Source of the DNA: Saccharibacillus brassicae
GTDB lineage: Bacteria > Bacillota > Bacilli > Paenibacillales > Paenibacillaceae
Reading direction: 5' to 3'
DNA length: 64,000 nt
Assembly (NCBI RefSeq): GCF_006542275.1
Contig: NZ_CP041217.1
Coordinates: 4,652,501-4,716,500, forward strand
A model generated the notes under the pieces. The model saw only the letters and a program-made list of their open reading frames with translations, did no database searches and was not told the DNA's origin. Shown here in pieces: positions 54,097-64,000 of the stretch (within the stretch, counting starts at the first letter, position 1; the number at the start of each line of letters is the position of its first letter). Made by a program: the position numbers and the translations under genes.

Positions 54097-54411
54097 ATGA
54101 TGAAAGCGATCGAAGTTCAATTGGCGGTTCACCGCGCTCCGGAAACGAGCCGTATGCAGCATGAACAGCTTCAGCGTCCCTTGACCGACCAGATGCAGAT
54201 TGCCGAGCGGGCAAACGTCGAGCTGGAGCGCGCCCGTCACCGAAGCGCGCCGACCGCGGAAGCGGCCGATACGAAAATCCGCAAGGACGGACACGGATCC
54301 GGGCAGCACGAGTCCGGTTCCGACGATAGCCGCGAACGGGAAGAAGCGGAAGCCCGGCTTGCGGCCGCGCCCCATCCTTTCAAAGGAAAACATCTAGACT
54401 TGTCGCTGTAA
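54097..54411 (+). CDS. Small charged hypothetical protein
   Basis: The 104-aa protein has a structured start (MMKAIEVQLAVHRAPETSRMQHEQLQRPLTDQM) then a polar Arg/Glu/Ala-rich tail ending in HPFKGKHLDLSL. AGGGGGGC precedes it. No membrane segment or known domain is seen. The terminal parts look conserved-like and the middle disordered. It is co-directional with its neighbours, so co-transcription is likely. Confidence 0.65.
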   Translation: MMKAIEVQLAVHRAPETSRMQHEQLQRPLTDQMQIAERANVELERARHRSAPTAEAADTKIRKDGHGSGQHESGSDDSREREEAEARLAAAPHPFKGKHLDLSL

Positions 54412-54425
54412 GAAAGGAAACTGAG

Positions 54426-55001
54426 ATGAACGATGCCTGGCTTTACGTGGTTCTGCTCGGAGCTGCGGCCGTCGTGTATGCCTTTCTTATTCCGAAGGCA
54501 TCGGCGTCCAAGCCCTCTTCCGGGAGCGATCGCGTCGTAAAAGAAGTGGAACAAACCCTTGAACAGTACATGGCCGAAATGGAAAAAGAAAATGACGACC
54601 TGGTCAACCTGCTGGTGCAAATCCGCCAGGAGACCGGGGCCAAGCAGCTGTCGCTGCAAGAACAGCTCGGAGAAATGCGTACCCGCTTGTCGGAAATGGA
54701 ACGCACGACAGGCAAGCATGAAGCCAAAATCGAGCAGCTGTCCGCTATCGAAGCGCCGCTTGCGACGATGCGGATCGCCCGGGATGCTTTCGTTCAGCCG
54801 GCAGGCGAACCTGCGGCGATCGCGCCCGCCCCGGAACCGGAACTTGAAGCGGAGCCGGAAGATTCCGTACGCAACCGCTACCCTCAGCTTTTCGAGCTGC
54901 ACGATCAGGGCAAATCGGTGGATGCCATCGCTAAAGCGACAGGGCTCCAGCGAGGCGAGATCCAGCTGATTTTGCGGTTGGCGAAAAGGGAGGAAGCGTA
55001 G
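54426..55001 (+). CDS. SwrB-like membrane-anchored protein (DUF6115-like)
   Basis: The 191-aa product has an N-terminal membrane helix (WLYVVLLGAAAVVYAFLI, about 5-22), a coiled coil (about 37-105), a linker, and a small C-terminal helix-turn-helix-like motif (LFELHDQGKSVDAIAKATGLQRGEIQLILRLAKREE). Topology and position after sigD resemble SwrB (YlxM) of B. subtilis, which activates basal-body assembly. Orthology is inference from layout, not sequence identity. The stop overlaps the next GTG by one base. Confidence 0.6.
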   Translation: MNDAWLYVVLLGAAAVVYAFLIPKASASKPSSGSDRVVKEVEQTLEQYMAEMEKENDDLVNLLVQIRQETGAKQLSLQEQLGEMRTRLSEMERTTGKHEAKIEQLSAIEAPLATMRIARDAFVQPAGEPAAIAPAPEPELEAEPEDSVRNRYPQLFELHDQGKSVDAIAKATGLQRGEIQLILRLAKREEA

Positions 55002-55948
55002 TGTTCAAAAATCGCTCGTTTATGTTCGGATTGGGGATCGGGATCATCGTGGGTGCGCTGCTGCTGCAGCTGATGCTGCTGGCGCAGACGGGCCGCGAAG
55101 CGCTGCCCGCTTCCGGGGACACGCCAAGCACCCGGACGCAGCAGGAAGGGACGGACACGGCTCCGGCCGATAACGAACCCGCAGGGAATGAACCGGCCGC
55201 CGACACCGGCACGCCGGCTGCTGCCGGCGACGAGGCCGACGTTCCGGCGACCGGGCCGGCTTCCGATGCGGAAACGGCTCCCGAGGCAGGAACGGATTCG
55301 GAAGCGAAGACTCCCGAAGCGACTCCGGAGGCGGCCCCGGATACCGAAGCACCTCCGGCGGATACGGATTCCGAAGCCACCCCGACGACGACCGCGCCTC
55401 AAAGCGATAGCGCTCCGGCTGCCACAGCGACCGACGCGCAAACGCCTACGTCCAAAGCGCCGACGACCAGCGCCCCTACGGCCGAAGCGCCGACCAAGCC
55501 GCAGGCCGCCCAGCCTGCGGAAGCGCCGAACGCCGGCGACAAGCCGGCCGCAAGCAAGCCTGCCGCCGAAGAGACGGCGCAGCCGGCCGAGCCGTCTTCG
55601 TCGTCCGCAAGCGAGCCTGCCGCTCCTGCGAAACCGGCCGCGCCGGCTGCTACCGAGCAGCCGGCGCCAGAACCGGCCAAGCCGGCCGCTTCCGGCAACC
55701 TGAAGCCGCAGGAATCGGCGGCTGTGCAAAATTCCCGCGTTTCGTTCGAGATCGAAAGCGGCATGAATCTTCAAACCGTGTCGCGCGCGCTCGAGAGCGC
55801 GGGTATCGTCGAAGACGCCGCCGCTTTCCAGCGCCTCGCTGCGCAGGAAGGCGTGACCGCGAAACTGCAGGTCGGCGATTATGCGTTCGAGCCCGGCGAT
55901 TCCTACGAAGAGATCATTCAGGAAATCTCGACGCCCAAAAAAGAATAG
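55001..55948 (+). CDS. Membrane protein with long disordered linker and MltG (YceG) N-terminal-like domain
   Basis: The 315-aa product starts at GTG 55001 (GGGAGG upstream). A membrane helix (MFGLGIGIIVGALLLQLMLLAQ, about 8-29) is followed by about 210 residues of Ala/Pro/Glu/Thr low complexity. The C-terminal 70 residues read VSFEIESGMNLQTVSRALESAGIV and KLQVGDYAFEPGDSYEEIIQEI, like the LysM-like entry domain of MltG endolytic transglycosylases. The catalytic domain is missing. A terminator follows, closing the fla/che transcript. Confidence 0.65.
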   Translation: MFKNRSFMFGLGIGIIVGALLLQLMLLAQTGREALPASGDTPSTRTQQEGTDTAPADNEPAGNEPAADTGTPAAAGDEADVPATGPASDAETAPEAGTDSEAKTPEATPEAAPDTEAPPADTDSEATPTTTAPQSDSAPAATATDAQTPTSKAPTTSAPTAEAPTKPQAAQPAEAPNAGDKPAASKPAAEETAQPAEPSSSSASEPAAPAKPAAPAATEQPAPEPAKPAASGNLKPQESAAVQNSRVSFEIESGMNLQTVSRALESAGIVEDAAAFQRLAAQEGVTAKLQVGDYAFEPGDSYEEIIQEISTPKKE

Positions 55949-55955
55949 ATTGCCG

Positions 55956-55995
55956 AAAAAGCCGCGACTTCGTCTGGAAGCCGCGGCTTTTTTTG
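55956..55995 (+). terminator. Rho-independent terminator ending the fla/che operon
   Basis: GCCGCG (55961-55966) pairs with CGCGGC (55982-55987), with inner CTTC/GAAG, followed by seven T (55988-55994). Confidence 0.9.
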
Positions 55996-56036
55996 CGTTC
56001 GGTCGCAAAAATGGTTTTCGCGCCTAAATAATGCTG

Positions 56037-56067
56037 TTGGGGATTGCGCAGCGCAATTCATTATGAT
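56037..56067 (+). promoter_or_regulatory. rpsB promoter region with embedded palindrome
   Basis: TATGAT (56062-56067) is a likely -10; TTGGGG (56037-56042) is the best -35, but the spacer is 19 bp. A perfect 15-bp palindrome ATTGCGC-A-GCGCAAT (56043-56057) fills the spacer. The rpsB leader that follows is about 130 nt. Confidence 0.45.
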
Positions 56068-56201
56068 AAACTAGAAAACGGTGTTAAAACACACGCTGAT
56101 TGATTTTGTGGAAGGTGCTTTGCCCAGGGCAGAGTCTCCATGGAAGATGATTTCGGCGGAGGTACATCAAAAAAACCAAACCCATAGGAGGTGTATGGAG
56201 A

Positions 56202-56900
56202 ATGGCAGTTATCTCCATGAAACAGCTTCTCGAAGCTGGCGTACACTTCGGTCACCAAACTCGTCGTTGGAACCCGAAGATGGATCGTTACATTTTTACC
56301 GAAAGAAACGGAATCTACATCATCGACCTGCAAAAGACAGTCAAGAAAGTTGACGAAGCTTATAACTTCGTGAAAAGCCTGGCTGGCGAAGGCGGTACGC
56401 TCTTGTTCGTAGGTACCAAAAAACAAGCTCAGGATTCCGTAAGAGACGAAGCGGAACGCTGCGGCATGTACTTCATCAACCAACGTTGGCTCGGCGGCAC
56501 GCTGACCAACTTCCAAACGATCCAAAAGCGGATCGACCGTCTGAAAAAGCTCGAAGCTTGGGAAGAAGACGGCACGTTCGAAGTTCTGCCTAAGAAAGAA
56601 GTTATCCTGCTCCGCAAAGAGAAGGATCGCCTCGAAAAATTCCTCGGCGGCATCAAGAACATGAAAAAACTGCCTAGCGCGCTGTTCATCATCGATCCTC
56701 GTAAAGAGCGTATCGCTGTTGCAGAAGCACGCAAGCTGAACATTCCGATCGTGGGCATCGTCGACACGAACTGCGATCCGGACGAAATCGACTACGTTAT
56801 CCCAGGCAACGACGACGCGATCCGCGCCGTTAAACTGCTGACAGGTAAAATGGCCGACGCTATCATCGAAGGCAACCAAGGCGAACAAACAACTGCATAA
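56202..56900 (+). CDS. rpsB: 30S ribosomal protein S2
   Basis: The 232-aa protein begins [46 protein letters not shown] and has [12 protein letters not shown] and [25 protein letters not shown]2 is a late-assembling small-subunit protein. ATG 56202 follows ATAGGAGG at 10 bp. A terminator-like hairpin separates it from tsf. Confidence 0.97.
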   Translation: MAVISMKQLLEAGVHFGHQTRRWNPKMDRYIFTERNGIYIIDLQKTVKKVDEAYNFVKSLAGEGGTLLFVGTKKQAQDSVRDEAERCGMYFINQRWLGGTLTNFQTIQKRIDRLKKLEAWEEDGTFEVLPKKEVILLRKEKDRLEKFLGGIKNMKKLPSALFIIDPRKERIAVAEARKLNIPIVGIVDTNCDPDEIDYVIPGNDDAIRAVKLLTGKMADAIIEGNQGEQTTA

Positions 56901-56956
56901 GTCCGGCGGCGCCGATCTCGGTGCTTGACCCAAGACGAAGGCAGAGTTAATAAAAG

Positions 56957-56998
56957 AGGGCGGTTGGTGGTGAATAGCCTCTTAACCGCCCTTTTTTT
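56957..56998 (+). terminator. Terminator/attenuator between rpsB and tsf
   Basis: AGGGCGGTT (56957-56965) pairs with AACCGCCCT (56984-56992), then seven T (56992-56998). It lies inside what is normally one operon, so partial termination may set the S2:EF-Ts ratio. Confidence 0.85.
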
Positions 56999-57043
56999 AG
57001 GGGTAAATCCCGCAAACCAATACTTATCTGGAGGTAATCAACA

Positions 57044-57691
57044 ATGGCAGTAAACGCGAGCGCGGTAAAAGAACTTCGTGAAAGAACAGGCGCAGGTATG
57101 CTTGATTGCAAAAAAGCGCTGGAAGAAACCAACAACGATATCGACAAAGCGGTAGACGTACTCCGCGAAAAAGGCTTGTCCGCAGCAGCGAACAAAGCCG
57201 GCCGTACCGCTACAGAAGGCACGGTAGAATCGTACATCCACGCAGGCGGCCGTATCGGCGTTCTCGTGGAAATCAACTGCGAAACGGACTTCGTCGGCAA
57301 AACCGACCAGTTCAAGAGCTTCGCGCGCGACATCGCGATGCATATCGCTGCCGCTAACCCGCTCTACGTTCGTCGTGAAGAAGTACCGACAGAAGCTCTT
57401 GAGAAAGAAAAAGAAATCCTGAAAGCCCAAGCGCTCAACGAAGGCAAACCGGAAAAAATCGTTGAGAAAATGGTTGAAGGCCGCATCAACAAATACTACG
57501 AAGAATACTGCCTGCTGGAGCAATCGTTCGTTAAAGATCCGGACAAAACGATTTCGCAGCTGCTGAACGAAAAAGTAAGCACGATCGGCGAAAATATCTC
57601 CATCCGTCGTTTTGCACGTTTCGAACTGGGCGAAGGCCTTGAGAAAAAAGTCGACAACTTCGTTGAAGAAGTTATGGCTCAAGTCAAGTAA
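57044..57691 (+). CDS. tsf: Elongation factor Ts
   Basis: The 215-aa nucleotide-exchange factor for EF-Tu has the N-terminal module [38 protein letters not shown] and the core [30 protein letters not shown]. It is shorter than the about 290-aa B. subtilis protein, a compact form lacking part of the C-terminal core. A strong terminator follows. Confidence 0.96.
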   Translation: MAVNASAVKELRERTGAGMLDCKKALEETNNDIDKAVDVLREKGLSAAANKAGRTATEGTVESYIHAGGRIGVLVEINCETDFVGKTDQFKSFARDIAMHIAAANPLYVRREEVPTEALEKEKEILKAQALNEGKPEKIVEKMVEGRINKYYEEYCLLEQSFVKDPDKTISQLLNEKVSTIGENISIRRFARFELGEGLEKKVDNFVEEVMAQVK

Positions 57692-57734
57692 TTCAGACCG
57701 GTAACTAAAGAACAATCACAGCTTCTGTGTATGG

Positions 57735-57762
57735 GGGGAACACTTGGTGTTCCTTCTTTTTT
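57735..57762 (+). terminator. Rho-independent terminator after tsf
   Basis: GGAACAC (57737-57743) pairs with GTGTTCC (57747-57753) around TTG, then a T-rich run to 57762. Confidence 0.85.
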
Positions 57763-57813
57763 AACCAGGGTTCCCGCCCTTACGCAGGCAGCGGAAAAAA
57801 GCGGAGGGTATAA

Positions 57814-58542
<729 letters not shown>

Positions 58543-58543
58543 G

Positions 58544-59098
58544 ATGCCTCAAAGTGTGAAGAAAAACGCGGAAGAACGGATGGGCAAAGCGATTCAGGCG
58601 CTTCAACGCGACCTGAGCACGCTGCGCGCCGGCCGTGCGGTACCGGCTCTGCTGGACCGGATTCAAGTCGAATACTACGGAGCTCCGACTCCGCTTAGCC
58701 AACTCGCGAACATCAACACGCCGGATTCCCGGACTTTGATGATTCAACCGTGGGACAAGTCTTCGCTGGGCGAAATCGAGCGCGCGATCCAGAAATCCGA
58801 TCTCGGTCTGACGCCGGGCAACGACGGCAACGCGATTCGACTGAGCATTCCGCCTCTGACCGAAGAACGCCGCGGCGAACTCGTCAAGCTGACGAAGAAG
58901 TTCGGCGAAGAAGGCAAAGTGGCTGTACGCAACATCCGCCGCGATGCCAACGACGATATCAAGAAGATGGAAAAAGGCGAAATCTCCGAAGACGAATCCC
59001 GTGGCCATCAGGAAGACATCCAGAAGCTTACGGATAAATATATCGCGGAAGTCGATCGAGTCATCGCTGCAAAAGAAAAAGAAATTATGGAAGTTTAA
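58544..59098 (+). CDS. frr: Ribosome recycling factor
   Basis: The 184-aa protein has the RRF signatures [60 protein letters not shown] and [20 protein letters not shown]. With EF-G it splits post-termination ribosomes. A terminator follows. Confidence 0.97.
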   Translation: MPQSVKKNAEERMGKAIQALQRDLSTLRAGRAVPALLDRIQVEYYGAPTPLSQLANINTPDSRTLMIQPWDKSSLGEIERAIQKSDLGLTPGNDGNAIRLSIPPLTEERRGELVKLTKKFGEEGKVAVRNIRRDANDDIKKMEKGEISEDESRGHQEDIQKLTDKYIAEVDRVIAAKEKEIMEV

Positions 59099-59105
59099 GA
59101 CCCCG

Positions 59106-59142
59106 CGACCCCTCCGTTCCAGGTGGGGTTGTGTCTTTTTTA
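59106..59142 (+). terminator. Rho-independent terminator after frr
   Basis: CGACCCC (59106-59112) pairs with GGGGTTG (59125-59131), one wobble, followed by a T-run (59136-59141). Confidence 0.7.
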
Positions 59143-59180
59143 GGGACATCCGCGGGAGCTGAAGGCATGGGGGAGAAGAC

Positions 59181-59957
59181 ATGATAAATCGGTTTCGCTC
59201 GTGGATCGGTCCGAAGGAACGCGAGCTGGCATCCGGACCGGCCGAGCCGTCGGCAGAGAACGTACCGCAGCATATCGCCATCATCATGGACGGCAATGGC
59301 AGATGGGCCAAAAAATTCGGCATGCCGCGCATTGTCGGTCACCAAAGCGGGATGAAAGCGGTCAAGCGGGCCACGATCGCGGCGGACGAAATGGGTGTGC
59401 GCTATCTGACGTTGTATGCCTTCTCCACGGAAAATTGGAGCAGGCCCAAAGAGGAAGTCGACTTCCTGATGCGGCTGCCGCAGGAGTTCCTGGCCCTTGA
59501 ACTTGAAGAGTTGATTCAGAAAAACGTACAGGTACGCATGATGGGCAATATGGAAAACCTGCCCGAACATACGCTCAAAGCGATGCGGGAAGCGATTCGC
59601 CGCACGCAGGGCAACACCGGACTCGTGCTCAATTTCGCTTTGAATTACGGAGCCCGCCGAGAGCTTGTCGAAGGCATTCGCGAAATCGCCCGCGGCGTCG
59701 AAGCGGGACGGATCAGAGCGGAAGACATCGATCAGGCCATGATTTCCGCGCATCTGCAAAGCGTCGACATGCCCGACCCCGATTTGTTGATCCGCACGAG
59801 CGGCGAACTGCGCATCAGCAATTTTATGCTGTGGCAGATCGCGTACAGCGAACTGTGGTTCACGAACGCGTATTGGCCGGAATTCGGCAGGGAACATCTT
59901 AGGGAAGCGGTAGCGGAATACCAGCGGCGTACGCGTCGTTACGGCGGTTTGAAATGA
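59181..59957 (+). CDS. uppS: Undecaprenyl diphosphate synthase (cis-prenyltransferase)
   Basis: The 258-aa enzyme makes the C55 lipid carrier for cell-wall synthesis. It has HIAIIMDGNGRWAKK (catalytic Asp37), YAFSTENWSRPKEEV, and the late block PDPDLLIRTSGELRISNFMLWQIAYSELWF. GGGGGAG precedes ATG 59181. The last 16 bases of coding sequence before the stop are repeated downstream (see the repeat at 59940). Confidence 0.97.
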   Translation: MINRFRSWIGPKERELASGPAEPSAENVPQHIAIIMDGNGRWAKKFGMPRIVGHQSGMKAVKRATIAADEMGVRYLTLYAFSTENWSRPKEEVDFLMRLPQEFLALELEELIQKNVQVRMMGNMENLPEHTLKAMREAIRRTQGNTGLVLNFALNYGARRELVEGIREIARGVEAGRIRAEDIDQAMISAHLQSVDMPDPDLLIRTSGELRISNFMLWQIAYSELWFTNAYWPEFGREHLREAVAEYQRRTRRYGGLK

Positions 59958-60013
59958 TCGCCGGGCGCCTGAGCCCGATGGGGCCCAAGCGAACAGGTAC
60001 GGCGGTTTGAAAT
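59940..60013 (+). repeat. Exact 16-bp direct repeat at the uppS 3' end
   Basis: TACGGCGGTTTGAAAT occurs at 59940-59955 (end of uppS) and again at 59998-60013, before cdsA, 58 bp apart. It is probably a small tandem duplication scar. Confidence 0.85.
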
Positions 60014-60043
60014 AGCGGCGTTGCCCGGACGGAGGATGAAACG

Positions 60044-60844
60044 GTGAAACAACGAATTATAACCGGCGTGGTAGCCGGCGTGTTGTTCTTGGGATTGTGC
60101 GTAGTCGGAGGCATCTGGTACCCGGCGTTGATCATGCTGATGGCCCTTGTCGGCTACTACGAGTTTGCGAAGATGAGCACGGGGGCGCCGTTTCGGTCGG
60201 AAGCCTGGATCGGCTACGTAGGCGTCGCCTACCTGACCTTTCCCTGGCATGTATGGAATATGGATTTTCCGCTTCCTCCTCTGCATGCGGCCTGGCTTAT
60301 GCTGTTGCTGCTGCTCTGCGCAACCGTACTTACCAAAAACGAAATCAATATCAGGCAGGCATCGCTGCTGTTTCTAGGCGCGGCTTATGTCGGCTTGGGT
60401 TTTTATTATATTGCCATCTCGCGCGAAACGCCGGACGGGCAAGGACTGTTCTGGACGTTCATGCTGCTGCTCAGCATTTGGGGCAGCGATGCCGGAGCGT
60501 ATTTCACCGGCAAAGCGTTCGGCAAAAACAAGCTGTGGCCCGCGATCAGTCCGAACAAGACGATCGAAGGAGCGGTCGGAGGCATTTTGATCGCCGTTCT
60601 GATCGCGCTCGGATTTTCGCTGGCCGCGCCGGATATGGTAGACCCGCTGCGCGCGATGCTGATCGGCCTGGCCGCTTCGGTCGTCGGACAGATGGGGGAC
60701 CTGATTCAGTCCGCCTACAAGCGCGTATACGGAATCAAGGATTCGGGCAGCATTCTTCCCGGTCACGGAGGGATATTGGACCGCTGCGACAGTTGGCTGG
60801 CCGTATTCCCGTTCGTACATATCCTGCTTTTGCTTCCTTACTAG
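60044..60844 (+). CDS. cdsA: Phosphatidate cytidylyltransferase
   Basis: The 266-aa multi-span membrane enzyme makes CDP-diacylglycerol for phospholipid synthesis. GTG 60044 follows GGAGGATGA. The signature [33 protein letters not shown] and late [18 protein letters not shown] are present. It lies in the conserved uppS-cdsA-dxr-rasP order. Confidence 0.96.
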   Translation: MKQRIITGVVAGVLFLGLCVVGGIWYPALIMLMALVGYYEFAKMSTGAPFRSEAWIGYVGVAYLTFPWHVWNMDFPLPPLHAAWLMLLLLLCATVLTKNEINIRQASLLFLGAAYVGLGFYYIAISRETPDGQGLFWTFMLLLSIWGSDAGAYFTGKAFGKNKLWPAISPNKTIEGAVGGILIAVLIALGFSLAAPDMVDPLRAMLIGLAASVVGQMGDLIQSAYKRVYGIKDSGSILPGHGGILDRCDSWLAVFPFVHILLLLPY

Positions 60845-60899
60845 TCCGCGGGCCGCGGCAGACCGATTCGGCAAGGAGAAGGAAAGGGGCATATCAAGC

Positions 60900-62039
60900 A
60901 TGACGAAAAAAATCGCGCTGCTCGGCTCTACCGGTTCGATCGGAACCCAGACGCTGCAGGTCGTAGCCGAACATCCCGAACGTTTCGAGATCGAAGCGTT
61001 GGCGGCCGGAGGCAATACGCAGCTGCTGCTGGAGCAGATCCGGCAGTTCAAGCCGTCCAAAGTGTCGGTCGCGACGCGGGAAGCCGCTCAGGCGCTGAAA
61101 TTGCAGGTACCCGCAGGCACACAGGTCTATTTCGGCGAAGAAGGGCTGATCGAGATCGCGGCAGGAACAGACGCGGATACCGTCGTCACGGCCGTGACAG
61201 GCAGCATGGGGCTGCCGGCGACGCTTGCGGCGATCGACGAAGGCAAAACGATCGCGCTCGCCAACAAGGAGACGCTCGTAACGGCCGGCCATCTCGTAAT
61301 GCGCCGCGCCGCCGAAAAAGGCGTTTCGATTCTGCCGGTGGACAGCGAACATTCCGCCATTTTCCAATGCTTGAACGGAGAACCGCGCGAGCGGCTGCTC
61401 GGCATCACGCTGACCGCTTCGGGCGGTTCGTTCCGTCATTTGAGCCGGGAAGAGCTGGCGGGCGTGACGGTGGAAGACGCGCTCAAGCATCCGAACTGGT
61501 CGATGGGCGCGAAGATCACGATCGATTCGGCGACGATGGTCAATAAAGGGCTCGAAGTGATCGAAGCGCATTGGCTGTTCGGTCTCGGCTACGACGAGAT
61601 CGGGGTGCTGCTGCATCCCGAGAGCATCATCCATTCGTTTGTGGAATTCGAAGATACGAGCCTGATCGCCCAGCTCGGCAACCCCGATATGCGGGTTCCG
61701 ATTCAATACGCGCTCACTTACCCGGATCGCATTCCGCTTCGGACCAAGCGATTGTCGCTGGCCGAAGTAGGCAGGCTGAACTTCCGGGAGATGGATTTCG
61801 GCCGCTTCCCTTGTTTAAGAATGGCCTATGAGTGTGGTAGAATGGGAGGAACCGCACCGACCGTATTCAACGCCGCGAACGAAGTCGCGGTCGCACGCTT
61901 TTTGCGCCGCGAAATCTCGTTCCTGCAGATCGAAGAGATCCTGGAGAACGTATCGGCACGGCACGTCGCCTCGGCCGATCCCGATCTGGAGACGATTCGC
62001 GAAGCCGACGAATGGGCAAGGCGGATCGCTTCCGAATAA
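60900..62039 (+). CDS. dxr: 1-deoxy-D-xylulose 5-phosphate reductoisomerase
   Basis: The 379-aa enzyme makes 2-C-methyl-D-erythritol 4-phosphate, the first committed MEP-pathway product. NADPH-binding [13 protein letters not shown], metal-binding [11 protein letters not shown], flexible-loop [23 protein letters not shown] and C-terminal [16 protein letters not shown] are present. It follows cdsA by 55 bp. Confidence 0.97.
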   Translation: MTKKIALLGSTGSIGTQTLQVVAEHPERFEIEALAAGGNTQLLLEQIRQFKPSKVSVATREAAQALKLQVPAGTQVYFGEEGLIEIAAGTDADTVVTAVTGSMGLPATLAAIDEGKTIALANKETLVTAGHLVMRRAAEKGVSILPVDSEHSAIFQCLNGEPRERLLGITLTASGGSFRHLSREELAGVTVEDALKHPNWSMGAKITIDSATMVNKGLEVIEAHWLFGLGYDEIGVLLHPESIIHSFVEFEDTSLIAQLGNPDMRVPIQYALTYPDRIPLRTKRLSLAEVGRLNFREMDFGRFPCLRMAYECGRMGGTAPTVFNAANEVAVARFLRREISFLQIEEILENVSARHVASADPDLETIREADEWARRIASE

Positions 62040-62091
62040 CGGAATCTACGCGATATTCGGGGCTTGACCCACAGGGAGGATCAGACCAGAT

Positions 62092-63378
62092 ATGATGACA
62101 CTTCAGATCGTCGTTCTGACCGTATTGATGTTTTTCGTCGTCGTTACGGTCCATGAATGGGGACATTACTACTTTGCCAAGCGCGCGGGGATTCTCGTAC
62201 GCGAGTTTGCGATCGGCTTCGGTCCCAAGCTGTTTGCTTATAAACGAGACGAGACGATGTTCACCCTGCGCCTGCTTCCGCTCGGCGGCTATGCTCGAAT
62301 GGCCGGAGAAGATCCCGAACTCGATCCGATCCAGCCCGGGCAGACGATCGCCGTCCGTTTGTCGGATGCCGGCGTCGTCAAGAAAATTTTTCTCGACCAG
62401 CTCGATAATCGCCGCAATGTCGTAATCGGCGAGATCGAATGGATCGATATCGAAGAACGGATGCAGATTCGCCTGAACGTCGACGGCGAAACGCAGCATT
62501 TGGAAGTCGATCGCAAAGCGGATATCGTCACACGCGGCCAAGAGCTTCAGGTGGCGCCCAAAGACCGTCAATTCCGCAGCAAAAGCGTCGGCAAACGGGC
62601 GTTGGCCATTTTTGCCGGACCGCTGATGAACTTCGTGCTGGCTTTCGTGCTGTTCCTGATCTACGTACAGGTGGCAGGCGTGCCGGACGAGAAAGCGACG
62701 GGCGTCGAAGTGTCGAGCGTCGTAGCCGGAACGCCGGCCGCTTCCGCCGGGCTGCAAGAAGGCGACGTGGTGCAATCGATCGACGGACAGCCGGTGCAAG
62801 GCGAACTGTCCACCGTCACCCAACTGATCAACGCTTCCGGCGGACAGCCGGTCGAGATGTCGGTGCAGCGCGGCGGCGAAAGTCTGCAAATCCCGGTTAC
62901 GCCGAAAATGGTCAAAACGGAAGACGGGCGCGAAGTGCTTCAGGTCGGCATCGCGCTGAGCCAGCTCAAGCGCACCGCTTCCTTTACCGAGACGTTCCAG
63001 TTTGCGGGCGAATCGTTCAAAAACGGCAGTACGGCGATTTTGGACGCGCTGCGCAAATTGGTGTTCGAACGCTTCGACATCAACCAGCTCGCCGGTCCCG
63101 TGGGTACGCTTCAGGCGACCGGGCAGATTGCGAGCCAGGGCATCGACCAGATGATTCTGTGGACGGCGCTCGTCAGTATCAACCTCGGCATTTTCAACCT
63201 GCTGCCGATTCCGATGCTCGACGGCAGCCGGCTCATTTTCCTCGGGATCGAAGCGATCCGCAGACGGCCGATCGATCCGAACAAGGAAGGCATCGTACAT
63301 TTCGTCGGCTTCGGGCTCATTTTCCTGCTGATGATCGCCGTCACGTACAACGATATTTTACGCATCATCAGAGGATAG
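62092..63378 (+). CDS. rasP: Site-2 intramembrane metalloprotease RseP/RasP
   Basis: The 428-aa protease cleaves membrane anti-sigma factors and signal-peptide remnants. The zinc motif HEWGH (His21, Glu22, His25) is in the first helix, the LDG motif (NLLPIPMLDGSRL) in the third. A PDZ domain (about 200-285: GLQEGDVVQSIDGQPV) lies between, and four membrane segments are visible. A duplicated ATG leaves start 62092 or 62095. Confidence 0.96.
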   Translation: MMTLQIVVLTVLMFFVVVTVHEWGHYYFAKRAGILVREFAIGFGPKLFAYKRDETMFTLRLLPLGGYARMAGEDPELDPIQPGQTIAVRLSDAGVVKKIFLDQLDNRRNVVIGEIEWIDIEERMQIRLNVDGETQHLEVDRKADIVTRGQELQVAPKDRQFRSKSVGKRALAIFAGPLMNFVLAFVLFLIYVQVAGVPDEKATGVEVSSVVAGTPAASAGLQEGDVVQSIDGQPVQGELSTVTQLINASGGQPVEMSVQRGGESLQIPVTPKMVKTEDGREVLQVGIALSQLKRTASFTETFQFAGESFKNGSTAILDALRKLVFERFDINQLAGPVGTLQATGQIASQGIDQMILWTALVSINLGIFNLLPIPMLDGSRLIFLGIEAIRRRPIDPNKEGIVHFVGFGLIFLLMIAVTYNDILRIIRG

Positions 63379-63388
63379 CTTAACTTAG

Positions 63389-64000
<612 letters not shown>

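Noticed and set aside
61867-63300. A 477-codon minus-strand frame opposite rasP.
   Set aside because: It has no recognisable domain, and rasP on the + strand has all its catalytic motifs.

Overview
The window is a continuous, GC-rich chromosomal segment from a motile Firmicute. Gene content and order match the Bacillus subtilis ffh-rpsP to proS region, and protein details (215-aa EF-Ts, FlgD, SwrD and FliY forms, TIGR02530-type flagellar operon protein) point to the Paenibacillaceae (Paenibacillus or a relative such as Saccharibacillus). Every gene but one (comM-like, 11287-12864) is on the + strand. No tRNA, rRNA, CRISPR array, prophage or insertion sequence was seen.

Layout. (1) 1-11095, translation, RNA modification and secretion: ffh 3' end, rpsP, khpA, rimM, trmD, a large TPM-domain membrane protein inserted before rplS, rplS, lepB, rbgA, rnhB, then a FliK-like/FlhB-tail-like pair (ylqG, ylqH) and yraN. 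(2) 11287-17290: convergent comM-like ATPase, an OhrR-type regulator, sucC-sucD, dprA. (3) 17413-22909: topA, trmFO, hslV, hslU. (4) 23294-55948, a roughly 33-kb fla/che operon: flgB, flgC, fliE-fliJ, a MotE-like gene, fliK, flgD, a TIGR02530-like gene, flgE, swrD, fliL, fliM, fliY, cheY, fliO-fliP-fliQ-fliR, flhB, flhA, flhF, flhG, cheB, cheA, cheW, cheC, cheD, a small membrane protein, sigD, a FapA-like gene and three poorly known genes. (5) 56202-64000: rpsB, tsf, pyrH, frr, uppS, cdsA, dxr, rseP/rasP and the 5' part of proS.

Together these build ribosomes and modify tRNA, run the succinyl-CoA step of the TCA cycle, assemble the flagellar basal body, export gate and hook, build the chemotaxis pathway including the CheC/CheD/FliY adaptation branch, supply the flagellar sigma factor, and begin isoprenoid and phospholipid synthesis.

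Main departures from the B. subtilis template: xerC (codV) is absent between trmFO and hslV; codY is absent between hslU and flgB and replaced by a 384-bp AT-richer gap; HslV has an N-terminal extension instead of a catalytic residue next to Met; proS is the archaeal/eukaryotic type; and several proteins carry very long Ala/Pro-rich linkers. The most interesting unexplained signals are two noncoding repeats: a 46-bp element present twice inside the fla/che operon (before fliI and before flgE) with an invariant 40-nt offset to a -10-like hexamer, and a GC-hairpin motif shared by the topA and cheW leaders.
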